From positions 186,001-250,000 of the forward strand of contig JAXMAV010000006.1 of NCBI GenBank assembly GCA_046350255.1: a stretch of 64,000 nt of DNA, in the 5' to 3' direction. Positions 43,703 through 53,180 of the stretch are shown piece after piece; position 1 is the stretch's first letter, and each line of letters begins with the position of its first letter. The DNA is from CALDUY01 sp046350255. GTDB lineage: Bacteria > Planctomycetota > Planctomycetia > Gemmatales > Gemmataceae. The notes under the pieces were generated by a model. That model searched no databases, was not told the DNA's origin, and saw only the letters and a list, made by a program, of their open reading frames with translations. The translations under genes were made by a program, and so were the position numbers.

Positions 43703-45277
43703 TCACTTCGTTTTGATGGCGTACAGCTTGCAGGGGTTCTCGGTGACGACGTACAGGACACCATTCAGCGCCACAGGCGTGGTTCGGATGCGTCCCTTCA
43801 TGTTGACCTTGCGCACGAGTTGCTTGGTCTTGTCGTGCTTGAAGATGTGCATGACGCCAGCATCGTTGCCAATGTAGACGTGCCCATCGACCACGTAGGG
43901 AGACGACCAGGTATCCCCGTTCAGCTCATGTTCCCAGTGCTTCTTGCCGGTATTGGCGTCGAAGCAATGGAGCACGCCATCGAGTTCGCCAGCGTAGCAG
44001 AGCCCATTATCGACCGCACAGGTGCTGAGGGTACGACCGAAGAGGAACTCGCGTCCTTCTTCCTCGGGGTTCTTGCCACCGTAGTGCCACACCAGTCCAG
44101 AGTCCTTGTTTCGTGGATCTGCTGGATCGAACTTATCCGGCACTTCCTGCTTGGGATCGCTGAAGGGCGAGAGGTCCTTTTCCTTGTTGGTGGGAGTTTT
44201 GGTGATGTCAATGCACCAGAGGTGACCGACACCCTTTTTGTGCTCAGGATCCTGCCCGACGCCGATGAACAGGCGGTTGCCCGCGATGATGGGTGTGGAG
44301 ACAAAGTCGTTCTTGGTGCCGCTGGGACCCAGGCGATAGATCGACCCCTTGGGGTTGCAATCAAACTTCCAGATCAGTTCGCCGTTCTTCGGGTTGAACG
44401 AGTAAATCCAGCCATCGCCGCCGGGAAAGATGATCTGCGGCTTACCGCCCGCCACGGTGTAAACGGGGTTCGACCACTGACCATGCATGATGTTGCGGCC
44501 AGGAGATTTATCCTGCCAGAGCACCTTGCCAGTCTTCTTGTCGATGGCGAGGAAGCTGGGAGCGTTGGGAGCAGGGATATTGATGTGCCCCTCATCGACG
44601 CCGTTGGAGGTAATCACGAACAGGATGTCCCCCACGATCAACGGCGAGCAGGTTGCCAGGTTGTGCGGAAACACACCCAGGTCCTTGATCATGTCCAGAC
44701 GCCACTCGATGACCGGCTGTGCCCCATCAGTTTTGGCGCAGATGACCTCACACCGGTTGGAGATATACCAGATCCGGTTTCCCTCAATCACTGGAGCGGA
44801 GCAGATGCCTTCTTCAGGCCAGTCGTTGACGCGACCTGCTTCCAGCTTGTCGTGAATGATCTGCCAGAGGAAGGTGCCATCAGCTGCGCTGAAGCACATG
44901 ATGACGCCCTTGTCTCCCAGGACGTTCTTGTCTCGCGGACGGTTATTATTGGTGCCGACGAAAATCTTGCCGTTGGCCATGGTAGGACCACCGTAGGCCT
45001 TACTGCCCAGGTTCACCGACCAGAGAATGTTCTTCTCCTTGCCGGTGCTTACGTCCCAGTCCGTTGCGATGTTTTTCTCGACGAGGTTAACCAGGTTCCG
45101 CTGCACGGTTCCACCCCACAGGGTGTGCGCGGGGGCTCCTCCCTCGTCGGCGGCATTCGCCTGTCCTGAAGGGGCGATCAGCCCGTTTTGCCATGCCAGC
45201 AGCGCCAGCACCATGGCAAAGACTGCGCCGCTTCCCACCAGGGAGATCCAGCGGCGGAGGTTAGGTGTCGAAGTCAT
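43703..45277 (-). CDS. Exported PQQ-like beta-propeller protein (propeller 3)
   Basis: A 524-residue exported propeller, paralogous to propeller 2. The signal segment is RRWISLVGSGAVFAMVLALLAW. Typical blades are IDKKTGKVLWQ, FNPKNGELIWK and FDANTGKKHWE. Both share the unusual GHLWCIDITKTPTNKEKDLSP and KDSGLVWHYGG blocks, so they probably arose by tandem duplication. GAGGATC lies just before the ATG at 45277. The presence of two near-neighbours in one operon suggests a heteromeric or specialised periplasmic system. Confidence 0.88.
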   Translation of the reverse strand: MTSTPNLRRWISLVGSGAVFAMVLALLAWQNGLIAPSGQANAADEGGAPAHTLWGGTVQRNLVNLVEKNIATDWDVSTGKEKNILWSVNLGSKAYGGPTMANGKIFVGTNNNRPRDKNVLGDKGVIMCFSAADGTFLWQIIHDKLEAGRVNDWPEEGICSAPVIEGNRIWYISNRCEVICAKTDGAQPVIEWRLDMIKDLGVFPHNLATCSPLIVGDILFVITSNGVDEGHINIPAPNAPSFLAIDKKTGKVLWQDKSPGRNIMHGQWSNPVYTVAGGKPQIIFPGGDGWIYSFNPKNGELIWKFDCNPKGSIYRLGPSGTKNDFVSTPIIAGNRLFIGVGQDPEHKKGVGHLWCIDITKTPTNKEKDLSPFSDPKQEVPDKFDPADPRNKDSGLVWHYGGKNPEEEGREFLFGRTLSTCAVDNGLCYAGELDGVLHCFDANTGKKHWEHELNGDTWSSPYVVDGHVYIGNDAGVMHIFKHDKTKQLVRKVNMKGRIRTTPVALNGVLYVVTENPCKLYAIKTK

Positions 45278-45313
45278 TGCAGATTGATCCTCGAAAGCGT
45301 CGTGCCGGTCTGG

Positions 45314-47635
45314 TCACTTCTTGTTCGGGGTGATTTTGATGTTATCGTAGTGGATCTCGGGCCCGGGATTGCTGGCGTCGATGGTGCCGTTAGCGAACCC
45401 GTAGATCAAGGGTGCCCCCTCGCGGTTGGGCACTGGGTCCTCCAGCTCCAGGGACCACTTTTCCGGTTCCTTCTCGTCGCGGGGCCAGACCTTGCCCTTG
45501 ACGATGGCCTTGTCTCCCTCGAGGGTCGACGTCAGTTTCAGGCGATACCAGACGCCTGGCTTCCAGTCGTAGGGCATCTTCTTTTCGATTCGCTTCTGGG
45601 CGTCCCAGGTGACCAGACGCACTTCGTGATCGTTGCCAATCATCGTAAGGTTGTAGCGGCAGGCCCCTATCCCCATATCCGGCATATCCTTGTTGCGGAT
45701 CTTCGTGCCATAGACATCGGCCTCGATGGTGTAATCGCTCAGGTACGGATCACCGATGTAGGCAATGGCCCGGGCCACCAGGGGGCTGGCGTTGTCGTTG
45801 CGCTTCCGCAAGACCCGATTGCCATCGGGCAAGGTGATGACCGAGAACTTGGCCATCGCGTTGACCCAGCCGCCAGGTGTGCGCCCCTCGGCCACGTTGG
45901 TGAAATCCATCGAGTAGGGAAGCGTGGGCGCCACGCGCACTCGGGCATGGCCGGTAAGGCCATCCGCCTTGGCGACGATGCTGCCGAACTGGGCGGCTGG
46001 CTTGCCCACCGCGGTGAACTTCGCCCCAGAACCACTGACAGCGAGATCACCAGGAAGGATGGGTGGCGGCGTTGGCTTGCCGGCCGGCTTCGGCGGGGTC
46101 AACCCAATCGGGTAGACGGGAGGGCTCATGCCCGCCTTGGTCCAGTCAGCCTTGACTTCTCCCACGCGACGGCCCTGATTGTCGTAGGCCACCGCGATGA
46201 ATTCGGCACTTTGTCCGGGTCGCAGTGTTACGTCGGCGGGGACAACCTGCAACCAGGCTGGCTTGCCCACTGTCGTGGGCTCACTCACCGCCTCGGGGAT
46301 TCGATCGGGCTGCGCTTTGTGGTCCTTCTTGCCGATGCAGACCAGTTGCTGCGTCGTCGTGAAATAGACGCGGCCGTTCGCGATTGCTGGAGCACCGTGC
46401 AGTTCTACGGGCACCACGCCTTTACCCCGGAAGCGGTACTCATGGAGGCGTTCGCAGCCTTCGCGCGAGACTTTGAGGATGTGGAATTTGGAGTCCACCT
46501 CGGAGATGTAGATCTTCCCCTCGGCCCAGACGGGCGAGCCCTTTGTGTTCTTGCCATAATCGAAAGTCCAAAGCGGCTCGCCGCCCTTCTCGGCGTCAAA
46601 GCAGTAGAGTCGGCCGGCGTCGTCGGGGGTGAACAGTAGACCGTCGTGGAGTACCGGCGCGGTGAACTTCACCTTCACCCCGTCATACTTCCAGACGATT
46701 TTGGGCGCGCCCTTTTCCATGATCGAGGCATCGAGGCAGATGAGCCGGCCCTGGGTGCCATTCCCGATGTTCTCCTCGCCATGGCCAACCCAAATCTTGT
46801 TACCCTTGACCACGGGAGAGCAGTTAACCGCCCCGCCGCCATCCTCAAACTTGACCGACCAGAGCTTTTCCCCTGTGCGCACCTTAAAGGCGTGGATGCA
46901 GCCGTCGCCACCCCCGGTGAGAATCGTGCGGATGCCGTTGATGACCGCAACGACCGGAGTGGCATAGTAGGTGTCTTTAACACGGTGGTTGCCGGAACCC
47001 CACCAGATCACCTTGCCGGTCTTCTTGTCGAAGGCCACCATGCGGGTGCCACCGACGGTCAACTCTCCCCAGGACGAGTTCACCATACCCAGGATCACCT
47101 TGTCCTCATCCACGATGGGAGATGTGACCCGACCGCCGTATCCAGTGACTCGACCAAACTCCTCGGTCAGCGAGTGCTGCCAGAGGATCTTTCCCTGCTT
47201 GCTGAAACAGAGGAACAGCCCAGCCGTGGTGTGGGCGTAGACGTTGCCCGTTTCCGGATCGGCGACCATGTGGGTGAAGCCGAGGCGATCATCCACAATG
47301 TCGGTGTGCCAGATGTTGAATTTGTGCTCCCAGAGCAGCTTGCCACTATTAGCATCGAACGCCATGACGCGTTCCTGTTGCGTGGCTCCCTCGCCGCATC
47401 GGCCCATGAGATAGACCTGGCCATCGTGTACGATGGGGCTGGTAATGCTGCCGTAGGGCACGGCAAAGACGAGGTTGTTGTCCGCCATCTTGGTGCTGAG
47501 CGACCACTTCTCAGGGAGATCGCGCTCGCGAGACACGCCCGTCTGCTCGGGGCCACGCCAGAACGACCAGTTAGCGGCGGGAACACCAGTCGTCCCGGTA
47601 AACAGGACGAGGAGAACGAGGAACATCTGTCTCAT
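45314..47635 (-). CDS. Exported PQQ-like propeller with C-terminal jelly-roll-like domain (propeller 4)
   Basis: A 773-residue protein. The signal segment is RQMFLVLLVLFTGTTGVPA, then NWSFWRGPEQTGVS, a planctomycete propeller opening. Blades fill about 40-420, for instance FDKKTGKVIWWG and FDAEKGGEPLWTF. A Pro-rich linker (KPAGKPTPPPILPG) follows. The last 200 residues (MDFTNVAEGRTPGGWVN to the end) look like a LamG/3-keto-disaccharide hydrolase-type beta-sandwich. ATG at 47635 chosen by signal peptide. It might bind or process a carbohydrate. Confidence 0.85.
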   Translation of the reverse strand: MRQMFLVLLVLFTGTTGVPAANWSFWRGPEQTGVSRERDLPEKWSLSTKMADNNLVFAVPYGSITSPIVHDGQVYLMGRCGEGATQQERVMAFDANSGKLLWEHKFNIWHTDIVDDRLGFTHMVADPETGNVYAHTTAGLFLCFSKQGKILWQHSLTEEFGRVTGYGGRVTSPIVDEDKVILGMVNSSWGELTVGGTRMVAFDKKTGKVIWWGSGNHRVKDTYYATPVVAVINGIRTILTGGGDGCIHAFKVRTGEKLWSVKFEDGGGAVNCSPVVKGNKIWVGHGEENIGNGTQGRLICLDASIMEKGAPKIVWKYDGVKVKFTAPVLHDGLLFTPDDAGRLYCFDAEKGGEPLWTFDYGKNTKGSPVWAEGKIYISEVDSKFHILKVSREGCERLHEYRFRGKGVVPVELHGAPAIANGRVYFTTTQQLVCIGKKDHKAQPDRIPEAVSEPTTVGKPAWLQVVPADVTLRPGQSAEFIAVAYDNQGRRVGEVKADWTKAGMSPPVYPIGLTPPKPAGKPTPPPILPGDLAVSGSGAKFTAVGKPAAQFGSIVAKADGLTGHARVRVAPTLPYSMDFTNVAEGRTPGGWVNAMAKFSVITLPDGNRVLRKRNDNASPLVARAIAYIGDPYLSDYTIEADVYGTKIRNKDMPDMGIGACRYNLTMIGNDHEVRLVTWDAQKRIEKKMPYDWKPGVWYRLKLTSTLEGDKAIVKGKVWPRDEKEPEKWSLELEDPVPNREGAPLIYGFANGTIDASNPGPEIHYDNIKITPNKK

Positions 47636-47749
47636 GGAATCGGTTCTCGCTGGGGGTCCGGAACTCGCGGCCGGGCGAAGGCGGGATGGATGCATGCCCG
47701 GGGGTACGGATAGTTCTATGGTATAGGATAGTGGCCCAGTAGCGTGGCC

Positions 47750-49057
47750 TCAAGTTTTTCGCACGACGCGCCGAGCCTTCATCTCGGCGCGTGGCAGGGT
47801 TCCTGGCTCACATAACTCCACCTCGACGCGAAAAGGAAGTGCCCGCCGCAGGGCATGATGCACCAGCTCGAGCAAGGTAATGCCGGCCGCTCCTTCAGCC
47901 GGCTCGATTTTTATACGCAGTTCGGTCAAGGCGCCGCGTTGGTCCACCTCGATCAGGTACTCCGACACGCCCTGGATGCCATGCAGAATCGTCTGGATGG
48001 ACGACGGATGGACGTTGTTCCCGCGGACAAAGATCATGTCGTCCACGCGGCCGCGGATGCCCCCTTCCAGCCGCACCAGCGCCCTGCCACATCGACAGGG
48101 ATGGGGATCCACCCGGACCAGGTCTCCAGTGCGGTAGCGAATCAGTGGGCTGGCGATCCGCCGAAAACTCGTAATGACCAATTCGCCTTCCCCGCCTGTC
48201 GGCACCGGATGTCCGGTGTTAGGATCGATGACTTCCGGAATACAGGCGCTCTCTAACAGATGCAGACCGCCTGGAGCTTCCACGCATTCAAAACCTAGTG
48301 GTCCGGTTTCGGTCATGCCGTTGTGGTCGAATACGCGCGCTCCCCAGCCCTGGGCGATGCGAGCCCGCGTGGCAGGGATGCTTCCCCCAGGCTCACCTGC
48401 CACGATGAGCATCCGTACCGGTGAGTGGACCAGGGAGATTCCTTCCTCCTCGGCGACCTCAAGCAGGCGCAATGCGTACGTTGGGGTGCAAAACACCACG
48501 CTGACCTCGTTCTGAAGCAGGTAGCGCAGCCGGGCGGGGCTAGACATGCCACCGCCGGGTAGGGTGAAGCAGCCGTGGCGAATGCCAGCCTCGAAGGCGG
48601 TCCAGAATCCCAGGAAGGGCCCAAATGAGAACGGGAAGAAGAGCCGGTCGCGCGAGGTGATGCCTGCGATGCGAAACTTCTCGCGCCAGCACTCCAGAAG
48701 TAACTCCCAGCTTTCGGGAGTGTCATACCAGCGCAGGGGTTTCCCTGACGTTCCCGAGGTCTGATGCATCCGGTTGTAGCGGTCCAGGGGATATGTCAGC
48801 AACTCCCCATGCGGGGGGTGCTTCTCCTGGGCAGCAAGTAACTCCGCCTTGGTCGTGAAGGGCAGGAGTTGCAAATCGCCGGGGAAGACCAGGCGTCCCA
48901 CGTCGATGTTGGCCTCGGTGAATTTCTGGGTATAGAACCGATGCGATGGCAAGATGCGCATCAGCAGATCCTGCATCCCCCGGGCCTGGTAGGCATCCAG
49001 GGCCGCCCGGTCGAGGTCGGCAGGGACTGGCCTTGTTCCCGGCTCCTTCACCGTCAC
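47750..49057 (-). CDS. PaaK-type acyl-CoA ligase (AMP-binding)
   Basis: A 435-residue, full-length phenylacetate-CoA-ligase-like enzyme. It has HQTSGTSGKPLRWYD for ATP, DHNGMTETGPLGFE, and a full C-terminal half with GELVITSFRR, IRYRTGDLV, CRCGR and the RVDDMIFVRGNNVHP segment that contains the lid domain. It would join an acid to CoA through an acyl-AMP. GTG start at 49057 overlaps the stop of the upstream propeller in GTGA (49054-49057). The acid is unknown; aryl acids are usual for PaaK. It lies upstream of the short ligase-like protein in the same orientation. Confidence 0.9.
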   Translation of the reverse strand: MTVKEPGTRPVPADLDRAALDAYQARGMQDLLMRILPSHRFYTQKFTEANIDVGRLVFPGDLQLLPFTTKAELLAAQEKHPPHGELLTYPLDRYNRMHQTSGTSGKPLRWYDTPESWELLLECWREKFRIAGITSRDRLFFPFSFGPFLGFWTAFEAGIRHGCFTLPGGGMSSPARLRYLLQNEVSVVFCTPTYALRLLEVAEEEGISLVHSPVRMLIVAGEPGGSIPATRARIAQGWGARVFDHNGMTETGPLGFECVEAPGGLHLLESACIPEVIDPNTGHPVPTGGEGELVITSFRRIASPLIRYRTGDLVRVDPHPCRCGRALVRLEGGIRGRVDDMIFVRGNNVHPSSIQTILHGIQGVSEYLIEVDQRGALTELRIKIEPAEGAAGITLLELVHHALRRALPFRVEVELCEPGTLPRAEMKARRVVRKT

Positions 49058-50352
49058 TTCACCTGGTAGCAGAACACCAATTCCTGATCCCGGATGTACA
49101 GCTTACCATCACTGAGCGAAGGCCCCGTCCAAAGACCGCCTCGGACCTTGCGCTTTTTCGACTCGGCCGGAAGCTTAAACTCGCCCGCCGCCTTGAACCC
49201 CTTTGGCGAGGCCTCAAACATCCCAACCTTGCCCTGCTCATCCACGAGGTAGAATCGTCCGTCAGCCACCAACCCCGAGCCGGCTTTGAATGGCTGGCGC
49301 GCCCGGATGGTTTTCGGCCAGGCCATCTTCCCCGTTACCAGGTCCTGGCACACCCACACGTTGTCCTCGTGGAAACCATAAACGTGTTTACCGACCTGGA
49401 TGACTCCACCCTGCTTGTTGCCGATCACTTTCTCGGACCAGACCGCCTTGACCTCGAACTTAGCACCCGACCCGGTCACCTCGAGCAGGTCCGCTCCCGC
49501 GCTGTATCCAACGCTGACGTAGACCTGATTGCCGGTAACAATTGGTGTGGGGCAGACGACATCGGGGTAGTCGCTCTCTCGCTTGTAGCGCCAGAGCAAC
49601 TCGCCATCCTTCGCGGCAATACCCACAACGCCATCCTGGGTGAGGTACACATACTGGCGTGTCCCCCCCAGAGTAGCGACCACCGGCGAGGAGTAGGTCG
49701 CCTTGTCAGGAACGCCCTTGCTGCGCCACAGCGGCTTGCCGGACTTCTTGTCGACCGCCGCCAGCAATCCCTTCGGTCCGCCGGGAGCCAGGATCAGCTG
49801 ATCGCCATCCACCAGGGGCGACCACGAGTAACCCCAGCCGAACTTATTGTTCGGCCCGCCCACGGGGTTCACCTCACCCTCCATCTCGCGGGCCACGTCG
49901 AGGGTCCACAGCGGCTTACCGTTCTCCCGGTTGGCACAGAGCAGCGCGCCCTTGCTGCTGAGCGCGTAGACCCGATCACCATCGACAGTTGGCGTCGCGT
50001 TGGGACCGCGGCTCCACTGGTTGATGTCGAAATCCCACACGGGCCCAATCTTTGCTTCCCACTTCACCGCGCCCTTGTCATCCAGGGCGTAGAGAAATTC
50101 GTCGTCTCCCTGGGCGCCCATGGTGTAAGTCACGCCACCGACCACTGCCAGGCCAGAGTAACCCAGACCAACCTTGTCAGACTGCCACACCAGCTTGGGC
50201 CCTCCATCGGGCCAGGTGGTCAGCAGATCCTTCTCGGCGGAAACGCCGGTGCGATCGGGACCCCGCCAGCCAGACCAGTCTGCGCCGGGGAGGGGGCTCA
50301 GGAGAGCGACGGCCAGGAATAACGTGGCCAGGAGAGAGAAATGGTTCTTCAT
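49054..50352 (-). CDS. Exported PQQ-like beta-propeller protein (propeller 5)
   Basis: A 432-residue protein with a signal peptide (HFSLLATLFLAVALLSPLPGA), then DWSGWRGPDRTGVS. Blades have LYALDDKGAVKWE, ANRENGKPLWTLD, AVDKKSGKPLWRS and LVTGKMAW. It is the probable first gene of the minus-strand cluster and its stop overlaps the PaaK-type gene (GTGA), so an exported propeller and a cytosolic ligase are translationally coupled. No metal or heme sites are visible. Confidence 0.88.
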   Translation of the reverse strand: MKNHFSLLATLFLAVALLSPLPGADWSGWRGPDRTGVSAEKDLLTTWPDGGPKLVWQSDKVGLGYSGLAVVGGVTYTMGAQGDDEFLYALDDKGAVKWEAKIGPVWDFDINQWSRGPNATPTVDGDRVYALSSKGALLCANRENGKPLWTLDVAREMEGEVNPVGGPNNKFGWGYSWSPLVDGDQLILAPGGPKGLLAAVDKKSGKPLWRSKGVPDKATYSSPVVATLGGTRQYVYLTQDGVVGIAAKDGELLWRYKRESDYPDVVCPTPIVTGNQVYVSVGYSAGADLLEVTGSGAKFEVKAVWSEKVIGNKQGGVIQVGKHVYGFHEDNVWVCQDLVTGKMAWPKTIRARQPFKAGSGLVADGRFYLVDEQGKVGMFEASPKGFKAAGEFKLPAESKKRKVRGGLWTGPSLSDGKLYIRDQELVFCYQVK

Positions 50353-50504
50353 CGGACACCTATCGCGCGGGTTGAGGACAGTCTCTCTGTTTTTAGTGAT
50401 CCTGGTCCCGGACGAAAACCGCGGCGCGGTCTCCTGTATGTGCAGAGTCCGTACATCGGGGTATTATTCATCCGGATGGATGCGTTTCGTTCAGGGAGAG
50501 TTTC

Positions 50505-51062
50505 TTGCGTCAGGTGCACGATGAACAGTTACCGCCCTACAGCTACGTTCCCGGCCTGCTGCCACACCCGGTGAGCGATCCGGCTGGATACTTGCATGGC
50601 AAGGTAATGTTCGCGCCCTGCCAGGGTGAGCCTGCCCAGTTTCTCACCTGCCAGAACTTCCTGCGAGGAATCGACCTGTTCAACCACGGCTTCTACTGGG
50701 AGGCTCACGAGGCCTGGGAGCGCTGCTGGCACACAATGGGACGGCGTGGGCCCCGGTCACTGTTTTTGCAAGGTTTGATCAAGCTGGCGGCGGCGGCGGT
50801 CAAGGTGCGTGAAGGAAAAAGCAAGGGCACCCGCCACCTTGCCGCTGGGGCTCAGCGCTGCTTCGACCAGGCTCGTTTGGAACTTTCAGAGGTTGGCCTG
50901 GGTGCGAAAACCTGGCTGCTGCTCTCCCGATTGTGCCAGGAAGCCAGCGACCAGGCGACCGATCATCCAGACCAGAATCGCGCGGTCCGGGTTCTCTTTT
51001 CGGTTTGCCTTCAGCCAAACCGTGATGCAACAGGAGAATCAAGGAACGAGGGCAAGCCATGA
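50505..51062 (+). CDS. DUF309-family protein
   Basis: A 185-residue cytosolic protein. The helical core has FNHGFYWEAHEAWERCWH, the DUF309 hallmark with His and Glu pairs, then GLIKLAAAAVKVREGKSKG. The function of the family is not known. The start is uncertain: TTG at 50505 follows GGGAGAG by only four bases, and a GTG at 50514 is the next choice. Its stop overlaps the mug start (ATGA, 51059-51062). Confidence 0.78.
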   Translation: MRQVHDEQLPPYSYVPGLLPHPVSDPAGYLHGKVMFAPCQGEPAQFLTCQNFLRGIDLFNHGFYWEAHEAWERCWHTMGRRGPRSLFLQGLIKLAAAAVKVREGKSKGTRHLAAGAQRCFDQARLELSEVGLGAKTWLLLSRLCQEASDQATDHPDQNRAVRVLFSVCLQPNRDATGESRNEGKP

Positions 51063-51628
51063 GTAAAACCCGACGGCCGACCCGGCAGGAAATAGCCGAG
51101 GCTAGCCAGCGGACGCTTGAGGATGTCATCGGGCCAGGATTGCGCGTGCTGTTTGTCGGCATCAACCCGGGGCTCTACTCAGCCGCCATTGGCCATCATT
51201 TTGGCCGTCCAGGGAACCGTTTCTGGCCGGCAATCCATGGCTCCGGGTTCACACCTCGTCTTTACTCGCCATACGAGGATCACGATCTTCTTGCATTAAA
51301 GCTTGGCATCACCAACATGGCCTCGCGCGCCAGCGCGCGGGCCGACGAACTTTCCCTAGAAGAACTGGTGGAAGGTGGACAGATTCTGCGGCGCAAGGTG
51401 GAACGGTTTCAACCGCGCTACCTGGCCTTTCTGGGGCTGGGGGCCTATCGGACTTCTTTTTCCTCGCCGCGTGCCACCATTGGGCTGCAATCCGAGAGAA
51501 TCGGAGAGACTCGGATGTGGGTGCTTCCCAGCCCTAGCGGTTTGAATGCCCACCACTCTTTGAACGACCTGGTGGCTCTTTTTCATGATTTTCGGCGCGA
51601 GGTCGATGGCGAGGCGGCAGAGTCATAA
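51059..51628 (+). CDS. mug: Mismatch-specific uracil/thymine DNA glycosylase
   Basis: A 189-residue glycosylase of the MUG/TDG family, which removes uracil or thymine from G:U and G:T mispairs. FVGINPGLYSA is the catalytic loop with the Asn, and VLPSPSGLNAH the intercalation loop (NPSG in E. coli Mug, here SPSG). The start overlaps the DUF309 stop. The N-terminal 20 residues are basic. Consistent with a base-excision repair role. Confidence 0.9.
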   Translation: MSKTRRPTRQEIAEASQRTLEDVIGPGLRVLFVGINPGLYSAAIGHHFGRPGNRFWPAIHGSGFTPRLYSPYEDHDLLALKLGITNMASRASARADELSLEELVEGGQILRRKVERFQPRYLAFLGLGAYRTSFSSPRATIGLQSERIGETRMWVLPSPSGLNAHHSLNDLVALFHDFRREVDGEAAES

Positions 51629-51671
51629 CATGCAGGGGTGGAACGAATTCCTTCCCTCGGAGAAACTTCCC

Positions 51672-52058
51672 ATGTCGGATCCGGAACGTGAGATACTGGC
51701 CCTGACCCAGAAGTTGCTGGACAGCATCGCCTCAGGCGATTGGGCCACCTATGCGGAGTTATGCGATCCGTCACTGACGGCCTTCGAGCCGGAAGCTCCG
51801 GGGCAGCTGGTGGCCGGGCTTGACTTCCATCGCTTCTTCTTCGATCTGGGAGGTATTCGCGGCCCGCATCGGACTACCATCTGCTCACCTCACGTGCGCA
51901 TCTGTGGCGACGTTGCGGTGGTTGCCTACGCGCGGCTGGTGCAACGCCTGGGTGAGGGTGGTGGCCCCATCACTGCAGGCAGCACCGAAACCCGGGTGTG
52001 GGAGAAGAAGAACGGCCAGTGGCGGCACGTTCACTTCCATCGAAACAAGATTAGTTAA
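51672..52058 (+). CDS. NTF2-like protein (SnoaL/CaMKII-association type)
   Basis: A 128-residue single-domain protein of cone-shaped NTF2-like fold: LTQKLLDSIASGDWATYAELCD, then TAFEPEAPGQLVAGLDFHRFF, HVRICGDVAVVAYARL and GQWRHVHFHRN. It matches the calcium/calmodulin-kinase association domain style. The ATG at 51672 has GGAGAA before it. It follows mug by 43 bases in the same direction. It probably binds a small ligand or forms a dimer; no catalytic residue is recognised. Confidence 0.8.
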   Translation: MSDPEREILALTQKLLDSIASGDWATYAELCDPSLTAFEPEAPGQLVAGLDFHRFFFDLGGIRGPHRTTICSPHVRICGDVAVVAYARLVQRLGEGGGPITAGSTETRVWEKKNGQWRHVHFHRNKIS

Positions 52059-52061
52059 CCC

Positions 52062-53108
52062 TTACTCGTCGATTCGCTCGAACCCCGGCAGACCGAGAAT
52101 TAAATCGGCACCGAACGCCCGGGCCGGGGTCTGATAGCCTGGTGACACCCTACCCTCCAGCACACCCTCAACAATCGCCAGGGCTGTGAGAGCCGTGGTG
52201 GTGTAGCCCTCGGGGCCACGGAGCCGGCTCACCTTGCGTTGCCCCTGAGCGTTGCGCACCTCACCCCAGATGTAGGTGCGGCCGCGCAGGCGTTGCTCGT
52301 CAGTCGGTCCGGGTGGTTGCCCCTGAATGCGTGCTTTGAGCCAGCGTTGGACCGGGCTCGCCGCCAGCCAGGAAGTGAACGGGCGGGACAGCCAGGTGGC
52401 CATGCGCACCACCAGGGGGGCTGCCACGTAGGTTTCGATATTGGGGATTCCCGTGGTGTGCCAGGCCGTGGCCACGTCGCCCCAGGGGATGGTGATGGCG
52501 ATGGTGCGGCCACGTCGAAAATTGATTGCTCGGGTCTTCCAGCAGGAAGGCACGGGGACGATGAGGCCGTTCCGCCGAATGGCACCACCGCGATGGAGGT
52601 TCTCTACCAACGTGGTTGCCGTGCCGCGTGAGACGCCGCCTAGCGACTGAAATGCTAGCGCCAGATGGGTGGCATCGGGAAGGCGCTGTTTCAGGTGCGC
52701 CGCCAGGCAATCGGTGGGGACCACGTCGAAGCCTACCCCGGGCATCAGGACGATCTTTGACGTTCGAGCCTGTTGGTTCAGCGAGGCCAGGTGTTCAAAG
52801 ACGCCGATCTCCCCGGTGATGTCGAGGTAGTGCCGACGCGTGCGCAGGCAGGCCCTGGCCATGGGATCGGCCGTGCGAGAGAAAGGGCCAGCACAGTGCA
52901 GCACCGCCGAGACGCCTTCTAGCGCGGCATCCAGGGCGGAGGCATCATCCAGAGAAACCAACCTGGATTCCAATCCTAGCTCGGCCGCCAGGTCGCGCAC
53001 TTGCAGGTTGCGGCCAGCCAGGATGGGACGATGGCCACGCGCGGTGGCCATTCGAGCAATTAGCGATCCGGTATATCCGTTTGCGCCGTAGATCAGATAA
53101 CGAACCAT
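52062..53108 (-). CDS. Saccharopine-dehydrogenase-like NAD(P)-binding protein (trans-acting enoyl reductase type)
   Basis: A 348-residue protein with an N-terminal Rossmann fold: YLIYGANGYTGSLIAR, then LAGRNLQVRDLAAELG and AVLHCAGPFSRTADPMARAC. Similar proteins include the mycobacterial enoyl reductases that act in trans with polyketide synthases. The centre (RRGRTIAITIPWGDVATA) is typical. It is cytosolic and has no signal peptide. ATG at 53108 chosen over a TTG one codon upstream; AGGAAAGG precedes it. Substrate unknown. Its stop lies four bases from the convergent NTF2-like stop. Confidence 0.85.
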   Translation of the reverse strand: MVRYLIYGANGYTGSLIARMATARGHRPILAGRNLQVRDLAAELGLESRLVSLDDASALDAALEGVSAVLHCAGPFSRTADPMARACLRTRRHYLDITGEIGVFEHLASLNQQARTSKIVLMPGVGFDVVPTDCLAAHLKQRLPDATHLALAFQSLGGVSRGTATTLVENLHRGGAIRRNGLIVPVPSCWKTRAINFRRGRTIAITIPWGDVATAWHTTGIPNIETYVAAPLVVRMATWLSRPFTSWLAASPVQRWLKARIQGQPPGPTDEQRLRGRTYIWGEVRNAQGQRKVSRLRGPEGYTTTALTALAIVEGVLEGRVSPGYQTPARAFGADLILGLPGFERIDE

Positions 53109-53180
53109 CAATGAACGACCTTTCCTGGCCCGGATGCACCTACTTGTTCACCGCTGGTGCTCGCCTTCTCGCCTGGCACG

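Noticed and set aside
43598..45169. Open frame of 523 codons on the plus strand opposite propeller 3
   Set aside because: It lies opposite a strongly conserved propeller gene; long antisense frames are common in GC-rich genes and its translation has no known motif.
48946..50322. Open frame of 458 codons opposite propeller 5 and the ligase start
   Set aside because: Shadow of two real genes whose starts and stops fit as a GTGA pair.
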